NCBI RefSeq assembly: GCF_013328205.1
Contig: NZ_JABULH010000006.1
Coordinates: 62,001 to 126,000, forward strand
Reading direction: 5' to 3'
DNA length: 64,000 bases
Source of the DNA: Sphingomonas hominis
GTDB taxonomy: Bacteria; Pseudomonadota; Alphaproteobacteria; Sphingomonadales; Sphingomonadaceae
Under the pieces are notes generated by a model. That model was not told the DNA's origin and made no database searches. It saw nothing but the letters and a program-made list of their open reading frames with translations. Position 1 is the first letter of the stretch; each line of letters begins with the position of its first letter. Shown here piece after piece: positions 31,703 through 40,225 of this stretch. Made by a program: the position numbers and the translations under genes.

Positions 31703-32629
31703 TTATACCGCGACCGGCGCGGCGATGTGCGGGTGCGGATCGTAGTCGACGACGCGGAAATCGTCGATCGTGTAGTCGAAGATCGAGGGCGGGCGGCGCA
31801 GCAGTTCGAGCCGCGGATGCCCGCGCGGCTCGCGCGCCAGTTGCTCGCGCACCAGATGTTCGTGGTTCAGGTAGACGTGCGCATCGCCCCCGCTCCACAC
31901 CAGTTCGCCGGGCAGCAGATCGCACTGCTGCGCCAGCATGTGAACGAGCATCGCGGCGGAGAAAGCATTGAACGCGAAACCGAGCCCGAGATCGCACGAG
32001 CGCTGCCACAACAGCCCCGACAGTCGGCCGTTGCTCACGAAGAACTGATAGGTCATGTGGCACGGCGGCAGCGCCATGCGGTTCACCTCGGCAACGTTCC
32101 AGCCGGTGAACAGCAGCCGGCGCGAGGTGGGATTGGTACGGATCGCCTCGACCAACTCGGCGATCTGGTTGATGCCGGTACCCCGACGATAGAGATCGTC
32201 ACCGGCGGGTTCGTAGGTCGGCCAGTCGACCCATTGCTTGCCGTAGACGGGACCGAGGTCGCCCCACTCGGCGGCGAAATCGTCATCGGAAAGGATGCGG
32301 GCCTCGAACGCATCGCGGGTCACCTCGTCGCCGGTCGCGCGGCGGTAGCGGTCGAGCGGCCAGTCGGTCCAAATGTGAACCTTCTGTTCGACCAGCGCGC
32401 GGATGTTGGTGTCGCCGGTCAGGAACCACAGCATCTCGCGCACCGCTGTCTTCCATGCGACGCGCTTGGTGGTGAGGAGCGGTATCGCGCCGTCCGCGAG
32501 CGAGAAGCGCAGCTGCGGGCCGAAGATCGCGCGGGTGCCGACGCCGGTGCGGTCGCGGCGCTCGTCGCCCTCCTCCCACACGCGGCGCAGGAGATCGAGA
32601 TACTGGTGTTCGTAGTGCGATTCGGTCAC
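31703..32629 (-). CDS. thyA: Thymidylate synthase
   Basis: 308 aa; converts dUMP to dTMP with methylene-tetrahydrofolate. Catalytic Cys in MALPPCHMTYQFF, dUMP-binding QRSCDLGLGFAFN, N-terminal RTGVGTRAIFG. It has the roughly 50-residue insertion (RYRRATGDEVTRDAF onward) seen in Lactobacillus-type ThyA. GTG 32629 (VTESHYEHQYLDLL) is chosen; the open frame continues upstream into rsmE without homology. Confidence 0.94.
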   Translation of the reverse strand: MTESHYEHQYLDLLRRVWEEGDERRDRTGVGTRAIFGPQLRFSLADGAIPLLTTKRVAWKTAVREMLWFLTGDTNIRALVEQKVHIWTDWPLDRYRRATGDEVTRDAFEARILSDDDFAAEWGDLGPVYGKQWVDWPTYEPAGDDLYRRGTGINQIAELVEAIRTNPTSRRLLFTGWNVAEVNRMALPPCHMTYQFFVSNGRLSGLLWQRSCDLGLGFAFNAFSAAMLVHMLAQQCDLLPGELVWSGGDAHVYLNHEHLVREQLAREPRGHPRLELLRRPPSIFDYTIDDFRVVDYDPHPHIAAPVAV

Positions 32630-32639
32630 GGTGCCGGTG

Positions 32640-33383
32640 CTACCGCCAATCGCCCGCGCTCGCCATCCACACCGCGATCGCGGCAGCCGCGGCGGTGTCA
32701 GCGCGCAGGATGCGGGGGCCGAGCGCGATGGGAACCGCTTGCGGCAGTGCGCGGATCGCGGCACGCTCGTCGTCGTCGAAGCCGCCTTCGGGGCCGATCA
32801 GGATCGCGGCCGAGCCGGGCGCGCCGCGCATCGCCTCGGCTGCCGGCGTACCGCCCAGTTCGTCGGCGAAGAACAGGTGGCGTGTCGTGGGCCAGTCGCG
32901 CAGCAGCGCGGTGAGCTTCACCGGCTCGGCGACCGCGGGTACGGCGGTGCGGCCGCATTGCTCGGCCGCCTCGACCATATGCGCCGCGAGCCGTTCGGTG
33001 TTGGGTTTGTCGACTACGGTACGCCTGGTGACGACGGGGACGAGCCGCGCGACGCCCAGTTCGCACGCCTTCTCCGCCATCCAGTCGACGCGGCCCTTCT
33101 TCAACGGCGCGGCGCAGAGCCACAGGTCGGGGACGTGTTCGAGCGGGGCGAGCTGCTGCTGCACGTCGAGCGTCACGTCGCGGCGCGCCAGGTGCGAGGC
33201 GACCGCCAGCCACTCGCCGCTCGCGCCGTCGAACAGCTTGACCGGATCGCCCGCCTTCATCCGCATGACCGAGACGAGGTAATGCGCCTGCGGACCCGAC
33301 AGCGTCAGCGCGCCGGGGGCGAGCGGCGCGTCGACGAACAGCCGGGGGGTCGAGCGCGGCGGCCAGGCAGGGGTCGCTCCCAT
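32640..33383 (-). CDS. rsmE: 16S rRNA (uracil1498-N3)-methyltransferase
   Basis: 247-aa SPOUT methyltransferase that modifies U1498 of 16S rRNA. N-terminal PUA-like domain (RLFVDAPL..AHYLVSVMRMKAGD) and SPOUT knot motifs LIGPEGGFDDDE and LGPRILRADTA. The ATG overlaps the stop of a small membrane ORF (TAATG) and thyA follows by 10 bp. Confidence 0.94.
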   Translation of the reverse strand: MGATPAWPPRSTPRLFVDAPLAPGALTLSGPQAHYLVSVMRMKAGDPVKLFDGASGEWLAVASHLARRDVTLDVQQQLAPLEHVPDLWLCAAPLKKGRVDWMAEKACELGVARLVPVVTRRTVVDKPNTERLAAHMVEAAEQCGRTAVPAVAEPVKLTALLRDWPTTRHLFFADELGGTPAAEAMRGAPGSAAILIGPEGGFDDDERAAIRALPQAVPIALGPRILRADTAAAAAIAVWMASAGDWR

Positions 33384-33547
33384 TATTTCCTCCGTCCGCG
33401 CACGATCAGCCAGCGCGCGCCGAGAAACAGGATCGCGCCCGACAGCGCAACCCCTAGCACCACGCCGGTCACGACTCCCGCGACGCGCACGATCGCGAAG
33501 AACAACGCCTCGAAGAAACGGCCGATCGCGACCGAGATGTGGACCAT
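33383..33547 (-). CDS. Small single-span membrane protein upstream of rsmE
   Basis: A 54-codon ORF starting MVHISVAIGRFF and ending LIVRGRRK. Its centre (VAGVVTGVVLGVALSGAILF) is a clear membrane segment, with a positively charged C-terminus. Its TAA overlaps the rsmE ATG (TAATG), so translational coupling is likely. No family recognised. The overlap and the hydrophobic, charge-bordered composition are the reasons to call it real. Confidence 0.55.
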   Translation of the reverse strand: MVHISVAIGRFFEALFFAIVRVAGVVTGVVLGVALSGAILFLGARWLIVRGRRK

Positions 33548-33664
33548 CTAGCGGGTGGCCCCATGCGTCACTGAACGCCGCGGCGACGGAGGTGCGGAAC
33601 GGTGCGGCATTAGCAACGCCGCATACCGCAATCCGCCCTCGTGGTCACCCGGCGCGCGGGCGCG

Positions 33665-34069
33665 TCACTTGGCGGCGACGCGGGTCCAAGTCTGCGACTT
33701 GCACAGGCCCGGCAGGACGCATCCGGTGCCGACCAGCGTGTTCGCGCCTTGCAGCGCCAGCGTGCCATCGAACTCCTGCCCGTGATCGGGGACGAACACC
33801 GTGCCCTGCCACGCACCACCCGGGCCGCGGCGGAAATCACGGAACAATTGCGTGCCGATCAGCCGATCGGTGCCGCCCGCCGCCGCATCGTCGCGCGCGC
33901 GCTGGTCGGCCGCGACGACGGTGCCGCATAGTCCGGCGCCGCACGGTGCGACGCGGATGCGGACGCTGTCGCGCGCGTTGCGCCACGTGCCGGCGGGGGT
34001 GGCGACGGGTGCGGCGATCGCGGGCGAAGCCATAGCGACGGCAAGGGCGGCGAGGATCATACGCTTCAT
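33665..34069 (-). CDS. DUF2147-like secreted protein
   Basis: 134 aa with signal peptide MILAALAVAMASPAIAA. The mature part fits DUF2147: GTWRNARDSVRIRVAPCG, LCGTVV, GTVFVPDHGQEFDGTLAL and a closing TWTRV. Three or four cysteines could form disulfides in the periplasm. Function unknown. ATG 34069 begins the signal peptide; an upstream ATG (34114) would mask it. Confidence 0.78.
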   Translation of the reverse strand: MKRMILAALAVAMASPAIAAPVATPAGTWRNARDSVRIRVAPCGAGLCGTVVAADQRARDDAAAGGTDRLIGTQLFRDFRRGPGGAWQGTVFVPDHGQEFDGTLALQGANTLVGTGCVLPGLCKSQTWTRVAAK

Positions 34070-34195
34070 GACGAGGAAGATAGGGGCGCGATCGGCACGA
34101 TATAAGGCAGTCATTCCAGACCAGACGTACCATCACAGCCAAGCTGCCGGTGTCGGCTGTTGGCGGTGCAGCGTGATTGGCGATAGGACGGTTTC

Positions 34196-35170
34196 GTGAC
34201 GTCCGCCCCCACCCCGAATATCGACCCGCCTCGAGCCGGCGGGAACGCCACCGCCCAGACTAAGTCCGCTCAGGTTACCCCTGACAGCCAGCATCGCGGG
34301 CTGGTCGCGCTGCTGCCGCGCAGCCTTCGCGGCTTCGCGCTGCTGGCGCGGTTCGATCGGCCGATCGGCTGGTGGCTGCTGTTCTGGCCGGGCGCCTGGG
34401 CGGTTGCACTGGCGGGCGGTGCCGTGGAGCGCTGGGATCTAATCCTGTGGCTGCTCGTCGGCGCGATTGCGATGCGCGGCGCGGGCTGTGTCTACAACGA
34501 CATAATCGACCGCGATCTGGACGCGAGCGTCGCGCGGACGCGCAACCGCCCGCTCGCGAGCGGCGCGGTGTCGATGCGCGCGGCCTGGGTGTGGCTGCTG
34601 CTGCTGTGCCTGATTGGGCTGGTCGTGCTGGTACAGTTGCACCTGCCCGCCGCGATCGTGTCGGTCGCGGCGATCCTTCCGGTCGCGGCGTACCCGTTCA
34701 TGAAGCGGATCACGTGGTGGCCGCAGGTGTGGCTGGGGCTGGTGTTCTCCTGGGCGGCGCTGGTCGGGTGGACCGAGACGTGGGGGTGGCTGAGCGTGGG
34801 CGGCGTGCTGCTGTATGCGGGCAGCATCTTCTGGGTGGTTGGTTACGACACGATCTACGCATTGCAGGACCGCGAGGACGACGCGCTGGTCGGGATAAGG
34901 TCGTCGGCGCTACGCATGGGGCGGCACGTGCGTGGCGGCGTGGGCGTCTGCTACGCGCTCGCGGTTGCGCTCTGGGCGGCGGCCTTGTGGCAGGTGCGCG
35001 CCGATTCGCTGGCGCTCGCGGCATTGCTGCCGGTGGCGGGGCATCTAGCGTGGCAGGTCGCGACGCTCACGCCCGACGATGGCGCGGGGGCGCTGGCGCG
35101 GTTTCGGTCGAACCGGTTCGCGGGGGTGTTGATGTTCCTCGCCTGTGTGGTGGTGGGGACGCCGTTGTAG
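34196..35170 (+). CDS. ubiA: 4-hydroxybenzoate polyprenyltransferase
   Basis: 324-aa integral membrane enzyme attaching the polyprenyl tail to 4-hydroxybenzoate in ubiquinone synthesis. Two Asp-rich Mg-binding motifs are clear: NDIIDRDLD and YALQDREDDALVGIRSSA. About nine membrane segments. The N-terminal 40 residues are polar and variable. GTG 34196 is the first start. Confidence 0.94.
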   Translation: MTSAPTPNIDPPRAGGNATAQTKSAQVTPDSQHRGLVALLPRSLRGFALLARFDRPIGWWLLFWPGAWAVALAGGAVERWDLILWLLVGAIAMRGAGCVYNDIIDRDLDASVARTRNRPLASGAVSMRAAWVWLLLLCLIGLVVLVQLHLPAAIVSVAAILPVAAYPFMKRITWWPQVWLGLVFSWAALVGWTETWGWLSVGGVLLYAGSIFWVVGYDTIYALQDREDDALVGIRSSALRMGRHVRGGVGVCYALAVALWAAALWQVRADSLALAALLPVAGHLAWQVATLTPDDGAGALARFRSNRFAGVLMFLACVVVGTPL

Positions 35171-35174
35171 GGGC

Positions 35175-35279
35175 GGAAGGTCGCAAAGGTCACGCGCCAA
35201 CGCAGGTGCGCGCGCGGGGTGATGTTCGGTGCTGAGAAAGAGCGGGGCGAATTAGGCTGGGTGGCCGCGTGTAGGACAG
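35175..35279 (+). repeat. Three-part dispersed repeat (GGTCAC ... AAAGAGCG ... TGTAGGACAG), copy A
   Basis: Conserved blocks in order: GGAAGGTCGCAAAGGTCAC, GCCAACGC, GAGAAAGAGCG and GTGTAGGACAG, with variable filler. It lies after ubiA and its right end overlaps the last codons of the DUF559 gene. Copies B (41417) and C (62175) share the block order and orientation. Confidence 0.7.
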
Positions 35280-35659
35280 GGCAAACTCCCCTCCTTGCAA
35301 GGAAGGGGTTGGGGGTGGGTCGAGGCGCGCGCCACCGCTTCTAGGATCGCTGCCATGACTCCGTCCGCGTTCCCGAGCACATCGTTGTTCCAGAAACGGA
35401 GCACCGTCCAACCCTGCGCGTCGAGATAGCGGGTTCGCTCCAAGTCAGTGGCGAGCGTGGCGTGTTGGCCGCCGTCTAGTTCGATGATGAGCTTCAGCGA
35501 GCGACAGGCGAAATCGACGATGTAGTGGCCGATAACGAGCTGGCGTGTGAAACGTGGACGCACGGTGTGTAGGTGCTGCCAGAGGTTGTGCTCGGCGCGC
35601 GTGGGCTCTTGACGCATTCGGCGCGCGTTGGTGGTCAGCTCGGGTGGGATCCGTTGCAC
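35252..35659 (-). CDS. DUF559 (Vsr-like) endonuclease-domain protein with repeat-encoded tail
   Basis: 135 aa. The DUF559 core (RRMRQEPTRAEHNLWQHLH, YIVDFACRSLKLIIELDGGQ, RTRYLDAQGWTVLRFWNNDV) keeps the Glu/Asp residues of a PD-(D/E)xK or Vsr-like nuclease fold. Biological role unknown. The last 25 or so residues (THPQPLPCKEGS onward) are encoded by an inverted CTACCCACCC repeat and the end of repeat copy A, so the native C-terminus has been replaced or extended by repeat DNA. Confidence 0.82.
   Translation of the reverse strand: MQRIPPELTTNARRMRQEPTRAEHNLWQHLHTVRPRFTRQLVIGHYIVDFACRSLKLIIELDGGQHATLATDLERTRYLDAQGWTVLRFWNNDVLGNADGVMAAILEAVARASTHPQPLPCKEGSLPCPTRGHPA
35285..35321. repeat. CTACCCACCC/GGGAGGGGAG palindromic repeat, inverted copy 4
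   Basis: ACTCCCCTCCTTGCAAGGAAGG and GGGTTGGGGGTGGGT segments, in inverse orientation to the other copies and lying inside the DUF559 reading frame. Confidence 0.75.
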
Positions 35660-35691
35660 GTAGGGGAGTTTAGGATAGGGCAGCGCGAGCG

Positions 35692-35729
35692 GCTACCCAC
35701 CCCCGGCCCCTCCCTTGCAGGGAGGGGAG
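35692..35729. repeat. CTACCCACCC/GGGAGGGGAG palindromic repeat, copy 5
   Basis: Best-conserved copy, CTACCCACCCCCGGCCCCTC then TTGCA-GGGAGGGG. It sits between the divergent DUF559 and pmbA genes, so its role here cannot be that of a simple terminator. Confidence 0.8.
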
Positions 35730-35807
35730 ATCAAGGGATCGCATCCAGCTTATCCGTTTAGCCTCTAACCCTAGTATCCCGTGCGCCCGCCCCCTAAGTC
35801 GCTGCCC

Positions 35808-37154
35808 ATGCTTACCCCCGATCAGGCGCAGGAGCGCGCCCAGGATATCGTCCGCCGTGCCAGCGCCGCGGGTGCCGATGCGGCCGATGCGGTGTTCGCC
35901 GCCGACGCATCGAGCGAGGTGTCGGTGCGGCTCGGCAAGCTGGAGGATGTGGGCCGCTCGGAGGCGGAGGAGTTGGGGCTGCGGGTGTTCGTCGGGCAGC
36001 GTTCGGCGAGCGTGTCGACCTCCGACCTGTCGTCGGCGGCGATGGATGCGCTGGTCGAGCGCGCGGTGGCGATGGCGCGCGAGGCGCCCGAGGATCAATG
36101 GGCAGGCCTCGCGCCGACCGAGCGGTTGATGCATGGCGCGGCGCCGCTGCTCGACCTTGCTGATGATGGCGCCGTCACACCCGCCGAACTGCGTGAACTG
36201 GCGTCGCAGGCAGAGGAAGCCGCGCGCAGTGTGCCGGGTGTGACCAACAGCGAGGGCGGTGGCGCGGGCGCGTCGTCGGTTGTGTGGGCGCTCGCGACCA
36301 GCCATGGCTTCGCGGGCGCGTATACGACGACCGGCTACAGCGTGTCGGCGAGCGTCATCGCCGGACAGGGCGGCGGGATGCAGCGCGATTACGCCTTCCA
36401 CTCGGCGCGGCACCGCGCACGGCTCGACGCGCCGCACGAGATCGGACGCCGCGCGGGCGAGCGCGCGGTGGCGCGGCTCGATCCGGGCAAGGTGGCGAGC
36501 GGCGCGATGCCGGTGGTGTTCGACCCGCGTGTGGGCTCGAGCCTGCTCGGCCACCTGATCGGCGCGATCTCGGGCACGGCGATCACGCGCAAGACGAGCT
36601 TCCTGCTGGATGCGCTGGGCACCGAGGTGTTCGCGCCCGGTGTGAGCGTGTGCGACGATCCGCACCGCCCGCACGGCCTGCGCTCGCGTCCGTTCGACGG
36701 CGAAGGGCTGCCAGTGTCGCCGTGCTCGATCATCGAGAACGGGATGCTGGAGACGTGGCTGCTCGACAGCGCGTCGGCGCGGCAGCTCGGGCTGGCGCCG
36801 ACCGGTCATGCCGCGCGCGGTGTCGGTGGCTCGCCGGGTGTGACGACGAGCAACCTGTTCATGCAGGCGGGGCACGTGCCGGTCGCGACGTTGATCGAGG
36901 ATATCACGACTGGCGTGTACGTCACCGAGCTGATCGGACAGGGCGTCAACGGCGTGACCGGCGATTACAGTCGTGGGGCGGCGGGGTTCCTGATCGAGGA
37001 TGGCCAGATCACGCGACCGATCGCCGAGTTCACGATCGCGGGCAATTTGCGCGACATGTTCCGCGCGCTGGTGCCGGCGAACGACCTCGAGTTCCGCCAG
37101 GGGATCAACGTGCCGACGCTGCGGATCGACGGCATGACGGTGGCGGGTGGCTGA
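35808..37154 (+). CDS. pmbA: TldE/PmbA-type metallopeptidase subunit
   Basis: 448 aa from ATG 35808 (MLTPDQAQERAQDIV). TldE (PmbA) pairs with TldD to form a zinc protease that trims peptides such as microcins and is linked to toxin-antitoxin turnover. Motifs include PVVFDPRVGSSLLGH, GLPVSPCSIIENGMLETWLLD and GVYVTELIGQGVNGVTGDYS. A tldD partner is not in the window. Overlaps the next gene by 8 bases. Confidence 0.92.
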   Translation: MLTPDQAQERAQDIVRRASAAGADAADAVFAADASSEVSVRLGKLEDVGRSEAEELGLRVFVGQRSASVSTSDLSSAAMDALVERAVAMAREAPEDQWAGLAPTERLMHGAAPLLDLADDGAVTPAELRELASQAEEAARSVPGVTNSEGGGAGASSVVWALATSHGFAGAYTTTGYSVSASVIAGQGGGMQRDYAFHSARHRARLDAPHEIGRRAGERAVARLDPGKVASGAMPVVFDPRVGSSLLGHLIGAISGTAITRKTSFLLDALGTEVFAPGVSVCDDPHRPHGLRSRPFDGEGLPVSPCSIIENGMLETWLLDSASARQLGLAPTGHAARGVGGSPGVTTSNLFMQAGHVPVATLIEDITTGVYVTELIGQGVNGVTGDYSRGAAGFLIEDGQITRPIAEFTIAGNLRDMFRALVPANDLEFRQGINVPTLRIDGMTVAGG

Positions 37155-37956
37155 GGCGCCCACTGACATAAGCGCCGCCGATCGGAACCTGCTGGCCGAT
37201 GCGGTCGCCGGTGTCGTGCGCGAGGCGGCGGCGATGGCGATGGCGCGCTGGCGGACCGATTTCGCGCGCACGGAAAAGAGCGACGGCAGCCCGGTGTGCG
37301 AGGTCGATCTGGACGTCGACCGGATGCTCCACGCGCGGTTGAACGCGTTGCTAGCCGATGCCGGATGGCTGTCGGAGGAGACGGCGGACAGCGCCGATCG
37401 TCTGGCGGCCAGCCGGGTGTGGGTGGTCGACCCGATCGACGGCACGCGCGACTATATCCGCGGACGTGCCGGCTGGTGCGTATCAGTGGCGCTGGTCGAG
37501 GACGGACGCGTGGTGATCGCTTTGCTCGACGCGCCCGCGCGCGGCGAGGTGTGGCGCGCAGTCGCGGGCGGTGGCGCGACGCTGAACGGCGCGGTGCTGC
37601 GCGCAGGCGGACGTTGCGAGATCACCGGCGCGCGGGTGCCGGCGGACGCGCTGCCCAAGGTCGACCGCGACCTGGTGGCGGTGGAGAAGCCGAACTCGAT
37701 CGCGCTGCGCATGGCGATGGTCGCGGCTGACCGTGCCGACCTGGTCGCGACGATGCGCTGGGGCAACGAATGGGACATCGCCGCCGCCGCGCTGGTGGCG
37801 GAGGAAGCGGGCGCGAGCGTGACGGACGCACTTGGCGCGCCGCTGGCGTTCAACAAGCCCGATCCGCATGCGTTCGGGGTGCTGACCAGCACGCGCGGCA
37901 TCCACGCGGCAGCGGTGGCGCGGTTGGCGGGACGCGCGCGGGCGGTGATCCGGTAG
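37147..37956 (+). CDS. Inositol-monophosphatase family enzyme, CysQ-like 3'(2'),5'-bisphosphate nucleotidase
   Basis: 269 aa. Metal-binding motifs of the family: WLSEET, WVVDPIDGTRDYIRG and WGNEWDIAAAALVAEEAG. The length and the DPIDGTRDYIRG variant suit the CysQ/bisphosphate nucleotidase branch, which removes pAp from sulfate assimilation; inositol or other sugar phosphatase activity is possible. GTG 37147 lies within the end of pmbA, implying coupled translation. Confidence 0.82.
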   Translation: MAEAPTDISAADRNLLADAVAGVVREAAAMAMARWRTDFARTEKSDGSPVCEVDLDVDRMLHARLNALLADAGWLSEETADSADRLAASRVWVVDPIDGTRDYIRGRAGWCVSVALVEDGRVVIALLDAPARGEVWRAVAGGGATLNGAVLRAGGRCEITGARVPADALPKVDRDLVAVEKPNSIALRMAMVAADRADLVATMRWGNEWDIAAAALVAEEAGASVTDALGAPLAFNKPDPHAFGVLTSTRGIHAAAVARLAGRARAVIR

Positions 37957-38095
37957 TTCACGCAGCATGGCATTGGGTGAACTGACGCGCCGTTCAGGAT
38001 TGTTTGCCTGTCGCCCAGCAGCGATCGCATAGACGCAACAAGTCGATCCGCTGTATGCCCGTGCGTGTCCCACATCAGTTCGGGCCACATTCTCC

Positions 38096-38180
38096 CGTCA
38101 TCTCGGACTTGATCCGGGGTCCCGCTTCTTTGACAGGGCGGGAGAAGGTAGCGGGATCCCGGATCAAGTCCGGGATGACG
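38096..38180. repeat. REP-like fold-back repeat, copy 3
   Basis: CGTCATCTCGGACTTGATCC ... GGATCAAGTCCGGGATGACG, in the 316-bp gap between the convergent CysQ-like gene and the small membrane-protein gene. No other feature is apparent in that gap. Confidence 0.85.
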
Positions 38181-38271
38181 ATGAGTTGAAGCGCTCGGAA
38201 ACTAATCTTGCGTCACGGATAACGTTGGTGACGCGCCGGCGAGAAGGTAGCTTGCCGGAAGTTTGGCGACC

Positions 38272-38652
38272 TTAGCCGACGATGATCGGTGGGTGGTCGC
38301 GTTCGGGTAGCGGCTGGGGCGCGGTGCTGTGACCCGCCACGTCGCGCGCGACCATGGGGCGCAGGCGCACCGCCAGGCAGATCACGACCGGCCAGAACAG
38401 CGTGTTGGCAATGTCGCCGAGCGTGTCGGACCAGCGCCATGAGCCGTAGTGCATCCGATCGAGTATCTCATTCCCCGCCTCCGCCGCGACGACGACGGAG
38501 AGCGGGATCAGCGTGCCGAGCGAGCGGCCGGTGACCAGCCGCGCGATGAGCAGTACGGCCAGCCCTGCGTGAACGTGGAGGATCGTGTCGGGCAGACCCG
38601 TGCCATCCCCGACCCAGACGGTAAAGTCGGTCCACAGTTTCGCGATGTCCAC
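38272..38652 (-). CDS. Small multi-span membrane protein, unknown function
   Basis: 126 aa with three hydrophobic stretches (LHVHAGLAVLLIARLV, LGTLIPLSVVVAAEAGNEIL, ANTLFWPVVICLAV) and conserved-looking polar residues HVHAG, NEILDRMHYG and DTLGDIANT. The last motif combination recalls VanZ-like proteins, but I would not assign it. Downstream of the HAD gene by 14 bp on the same strand, so probably the last gene of the gnd operon. Confidence 0.65.
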   Translation of the reverse strand: MDIAKLWTDFTVWVGDGTGLPDTILHVHAGLAVLLIARLVTGRSLGTLIPLSVVVAAEAGNEILDRMHYGSWRWSDTLGDIANTLFWPVVICLAVRLRPMVARDVAGHSTAPQPLPERDHPPIIVG

Positions 38653-38666
38653 GCAGGCGCTCGGGC

Positions 38667-39413
38667 TTATTTCTGGCAGGCGACGATCGTCGCGATCACC
38701 GAAAGCGTATCGTGCGGATCGCGGACGCGGACGGTGTCGAGCCCGAGCTCCTTGGCCGGATAATCGTTACCGCCGGGGAAGATCGCGTCGCCGATGAACA
38801 TCATCTTGTCGAGCGCGATACCGCTCTCGTCACGCAGGCGCTTGAGGCCATACGCCTTATCGACACCCTTCTGCGTGATGTCGATCGAGGTCGCGCCGCC
38901 CATGTTGATCGACAGCTCGGGCAGGCGCTTCTTGAGGTCGGCCTGGATCACCTTGCGCTTGGCGAAATCAGGGTCCCACTTCTCCTTCGCCTCGACCGGC
39001 GCCTGCTGGCCGAGCGCGGAGAAGGTGATCTGCGAGCCGCGATCCTCGATCCGCTCGCCCCAGGTCTCCTCAGGCACGAAGCCGGTCGCCTCTAGCGAGG
39101 CGTCGAACGCTTCGATAATGTTCTTTTTCGTCTCGTCGTCGAACAGTTCGGCGTAGACGGTGGTCCACTCGCCCGACTGGTGGGTGTAGAGCTTGGTGCC
39201 GGTGGTCGGCATCAGCCACAGGCGCGACAGGTCGGCGCGCGCGGGCAGGCGGCTCGCCACCTGCTTGTCGAACTGCGGCCAGTCGCCGCCCGAGATCACC
39301 GCGACATGCGCGACCTGGAGCAGATCGGCCAGCGCCTCGCCCATGTCCTCCTTGATCGCCTGCTTGCTCTCGGCGAGCGTTCCGTCGAGGTCGAAGGCGA
39401 CGAGTTCTTTCAC
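38667..39413 (-). CDS. HAD-IIB hydrolase, phosphomannomutase-like
   Basis: 248 aa. HAD motif I is AFDLDGTLAESK, motif II the Ser in VISGGDW, and motif IV MMFIGDAIFPGGND with the aspartates. The pattern resembles eukaryotic-type phosphomannomutases and related sugar phosphatases. GTG 39413 is chosen: GGAG lies eight bases upstream and the codon overlaps the stop of the preceding HAD gene (GTGA). A much longer open frame upstream has no homology. Confidence 0.82.
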   Translation of the reverse strand: MKELVAFDLDGTLAESKQAIKEDMGEALADLLQVAHVAVISGGDWPQFDKQVASRLPARADLSRLWLMPTTGTKLYTHQSGEWTTVYAELFDDETKKNIIEAFDASLEATGFVPEETWGERIEDRGSQITFSALGQQAPVEAKEKWDPDFAKRKVIQADLKKRLPELSINMGGATSIDITQKGVDKAYGLKRLRDESGIALDKMMFIGDAIFPGGNDYPAKELGLDTVRVRDPHDTLSVIATIVACQK

Positions 39414-40225
39414 GTGGTGGTCTCCAAAGTAGGAAGGATGATCGTTTCGATGGCGTGCGCTACGCCATCCTCGTCGTTGGCGCGAGTGACATTCCTCGCA
39501 ACCGCCTTCACGTCGTCGGGCGCGTTGCCCATCGCGATCGCGAGGCCGGCGCGGGTGAGCATCGGCAGGTCGTTGCGCTGGTCGCCGATCACCGCGGTGT
39601 CGGCGAGGTCGACGCCGTTCGATTTGGCAAGTGCTGCGACGCCGTCGCCCTTGTTCGCCTCCAATGCAGTCACGTCGAGATAGTAGGTCTGCGACTGTGC
39701 GATCGTCGCCTGCTCGCCGTAGCGGCCGTGTGTCTGGTCGTAGAGCGCGCGCAGGTGATCCTCGTCGTCGCTGACGAAGGTGATCTTGTCCGCGCGCGCC
39801 AGCAGGTCGTCGAAGTCGGGTCGGACGACGGGTTCCTGGTTCGAGCTGACGCGCTCGCTCGCGGTGTGCGGGCCGTCGCCGTCGGTCGCGAACCACTGGT
39901 CGTCGGCGAAGACCCAGGTGTCGACCTGCGCGCCCGCGGCCATGTCGATCACCCCGCGCGCAACATGCTCGGCGATCGTGTGCCGGCTGACGATCGTGCC
40001 GTCGCGGCGAAACACGATGCCGCCGTTGAAGGCGCCGACGTCCTCGTCGAGTTCGAGCGGTTCGAGCAGCGGCTGGATGCCCGACATCGGCCGCGCGCTG
40101 ATGACGGTGAAGGCGATGCCGGCATCGCGCAATTGCTTCACCGCCGCGATCGTCGCGGGTGTGAGTTGCTTGTCCTGGTCGACGAGCGTGCCGTCAACAT
40201 CGGACACCATGAGGCGAATGGTCAT
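39410..40225 (-). CDS. Cof-type HAD-IIB phosphatase
   Basis: 271 aa. VSDVDGTLVDQDKQLTP is motif I, FTVISARP motif II, and IGDQRNDLPML motif IV, the standard Cof/YbiV layout. Such enzymes dephosphorylate sugar phosphates or flavin precursors. The ATG overlaps the gnd TAA (TAATG), so it is coupled to 6-phosphogluconate dehydrogenase. Confidence 0.9.
   Translation of the reverse strand: MTIRLMVSDVDGTLVDQDKQLTPATIAAVKQLRDAGIAFTVISARPMSGIQPLLEPLELDEDVGAFNGGIVFRRDGTIVSRHTIAEHVARGVIDMAAGAQVDTWVFADDQWFATDGDGPHTASERVSSNQEPVVRPDFDDLLARADKITFVSDDEDHLRALYDQTHGRYGEQATIAQSQTYYLDVTALEANKGDGVAALAKSNGVDLADTAVIGDQRNDLPMLTRAGLAIAMGNAPDDVKAVARNVTRANDEDGVAHAIETIILPTLETTT

Noticed and set aside
38667-39896. 409-codon version of the phosphomannomutase-like HAD
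   Set aside because: The N-terminal 161 residues are a shadow of the upstream HAD gene; the family start is GTG 39413 with its own ribosome site.
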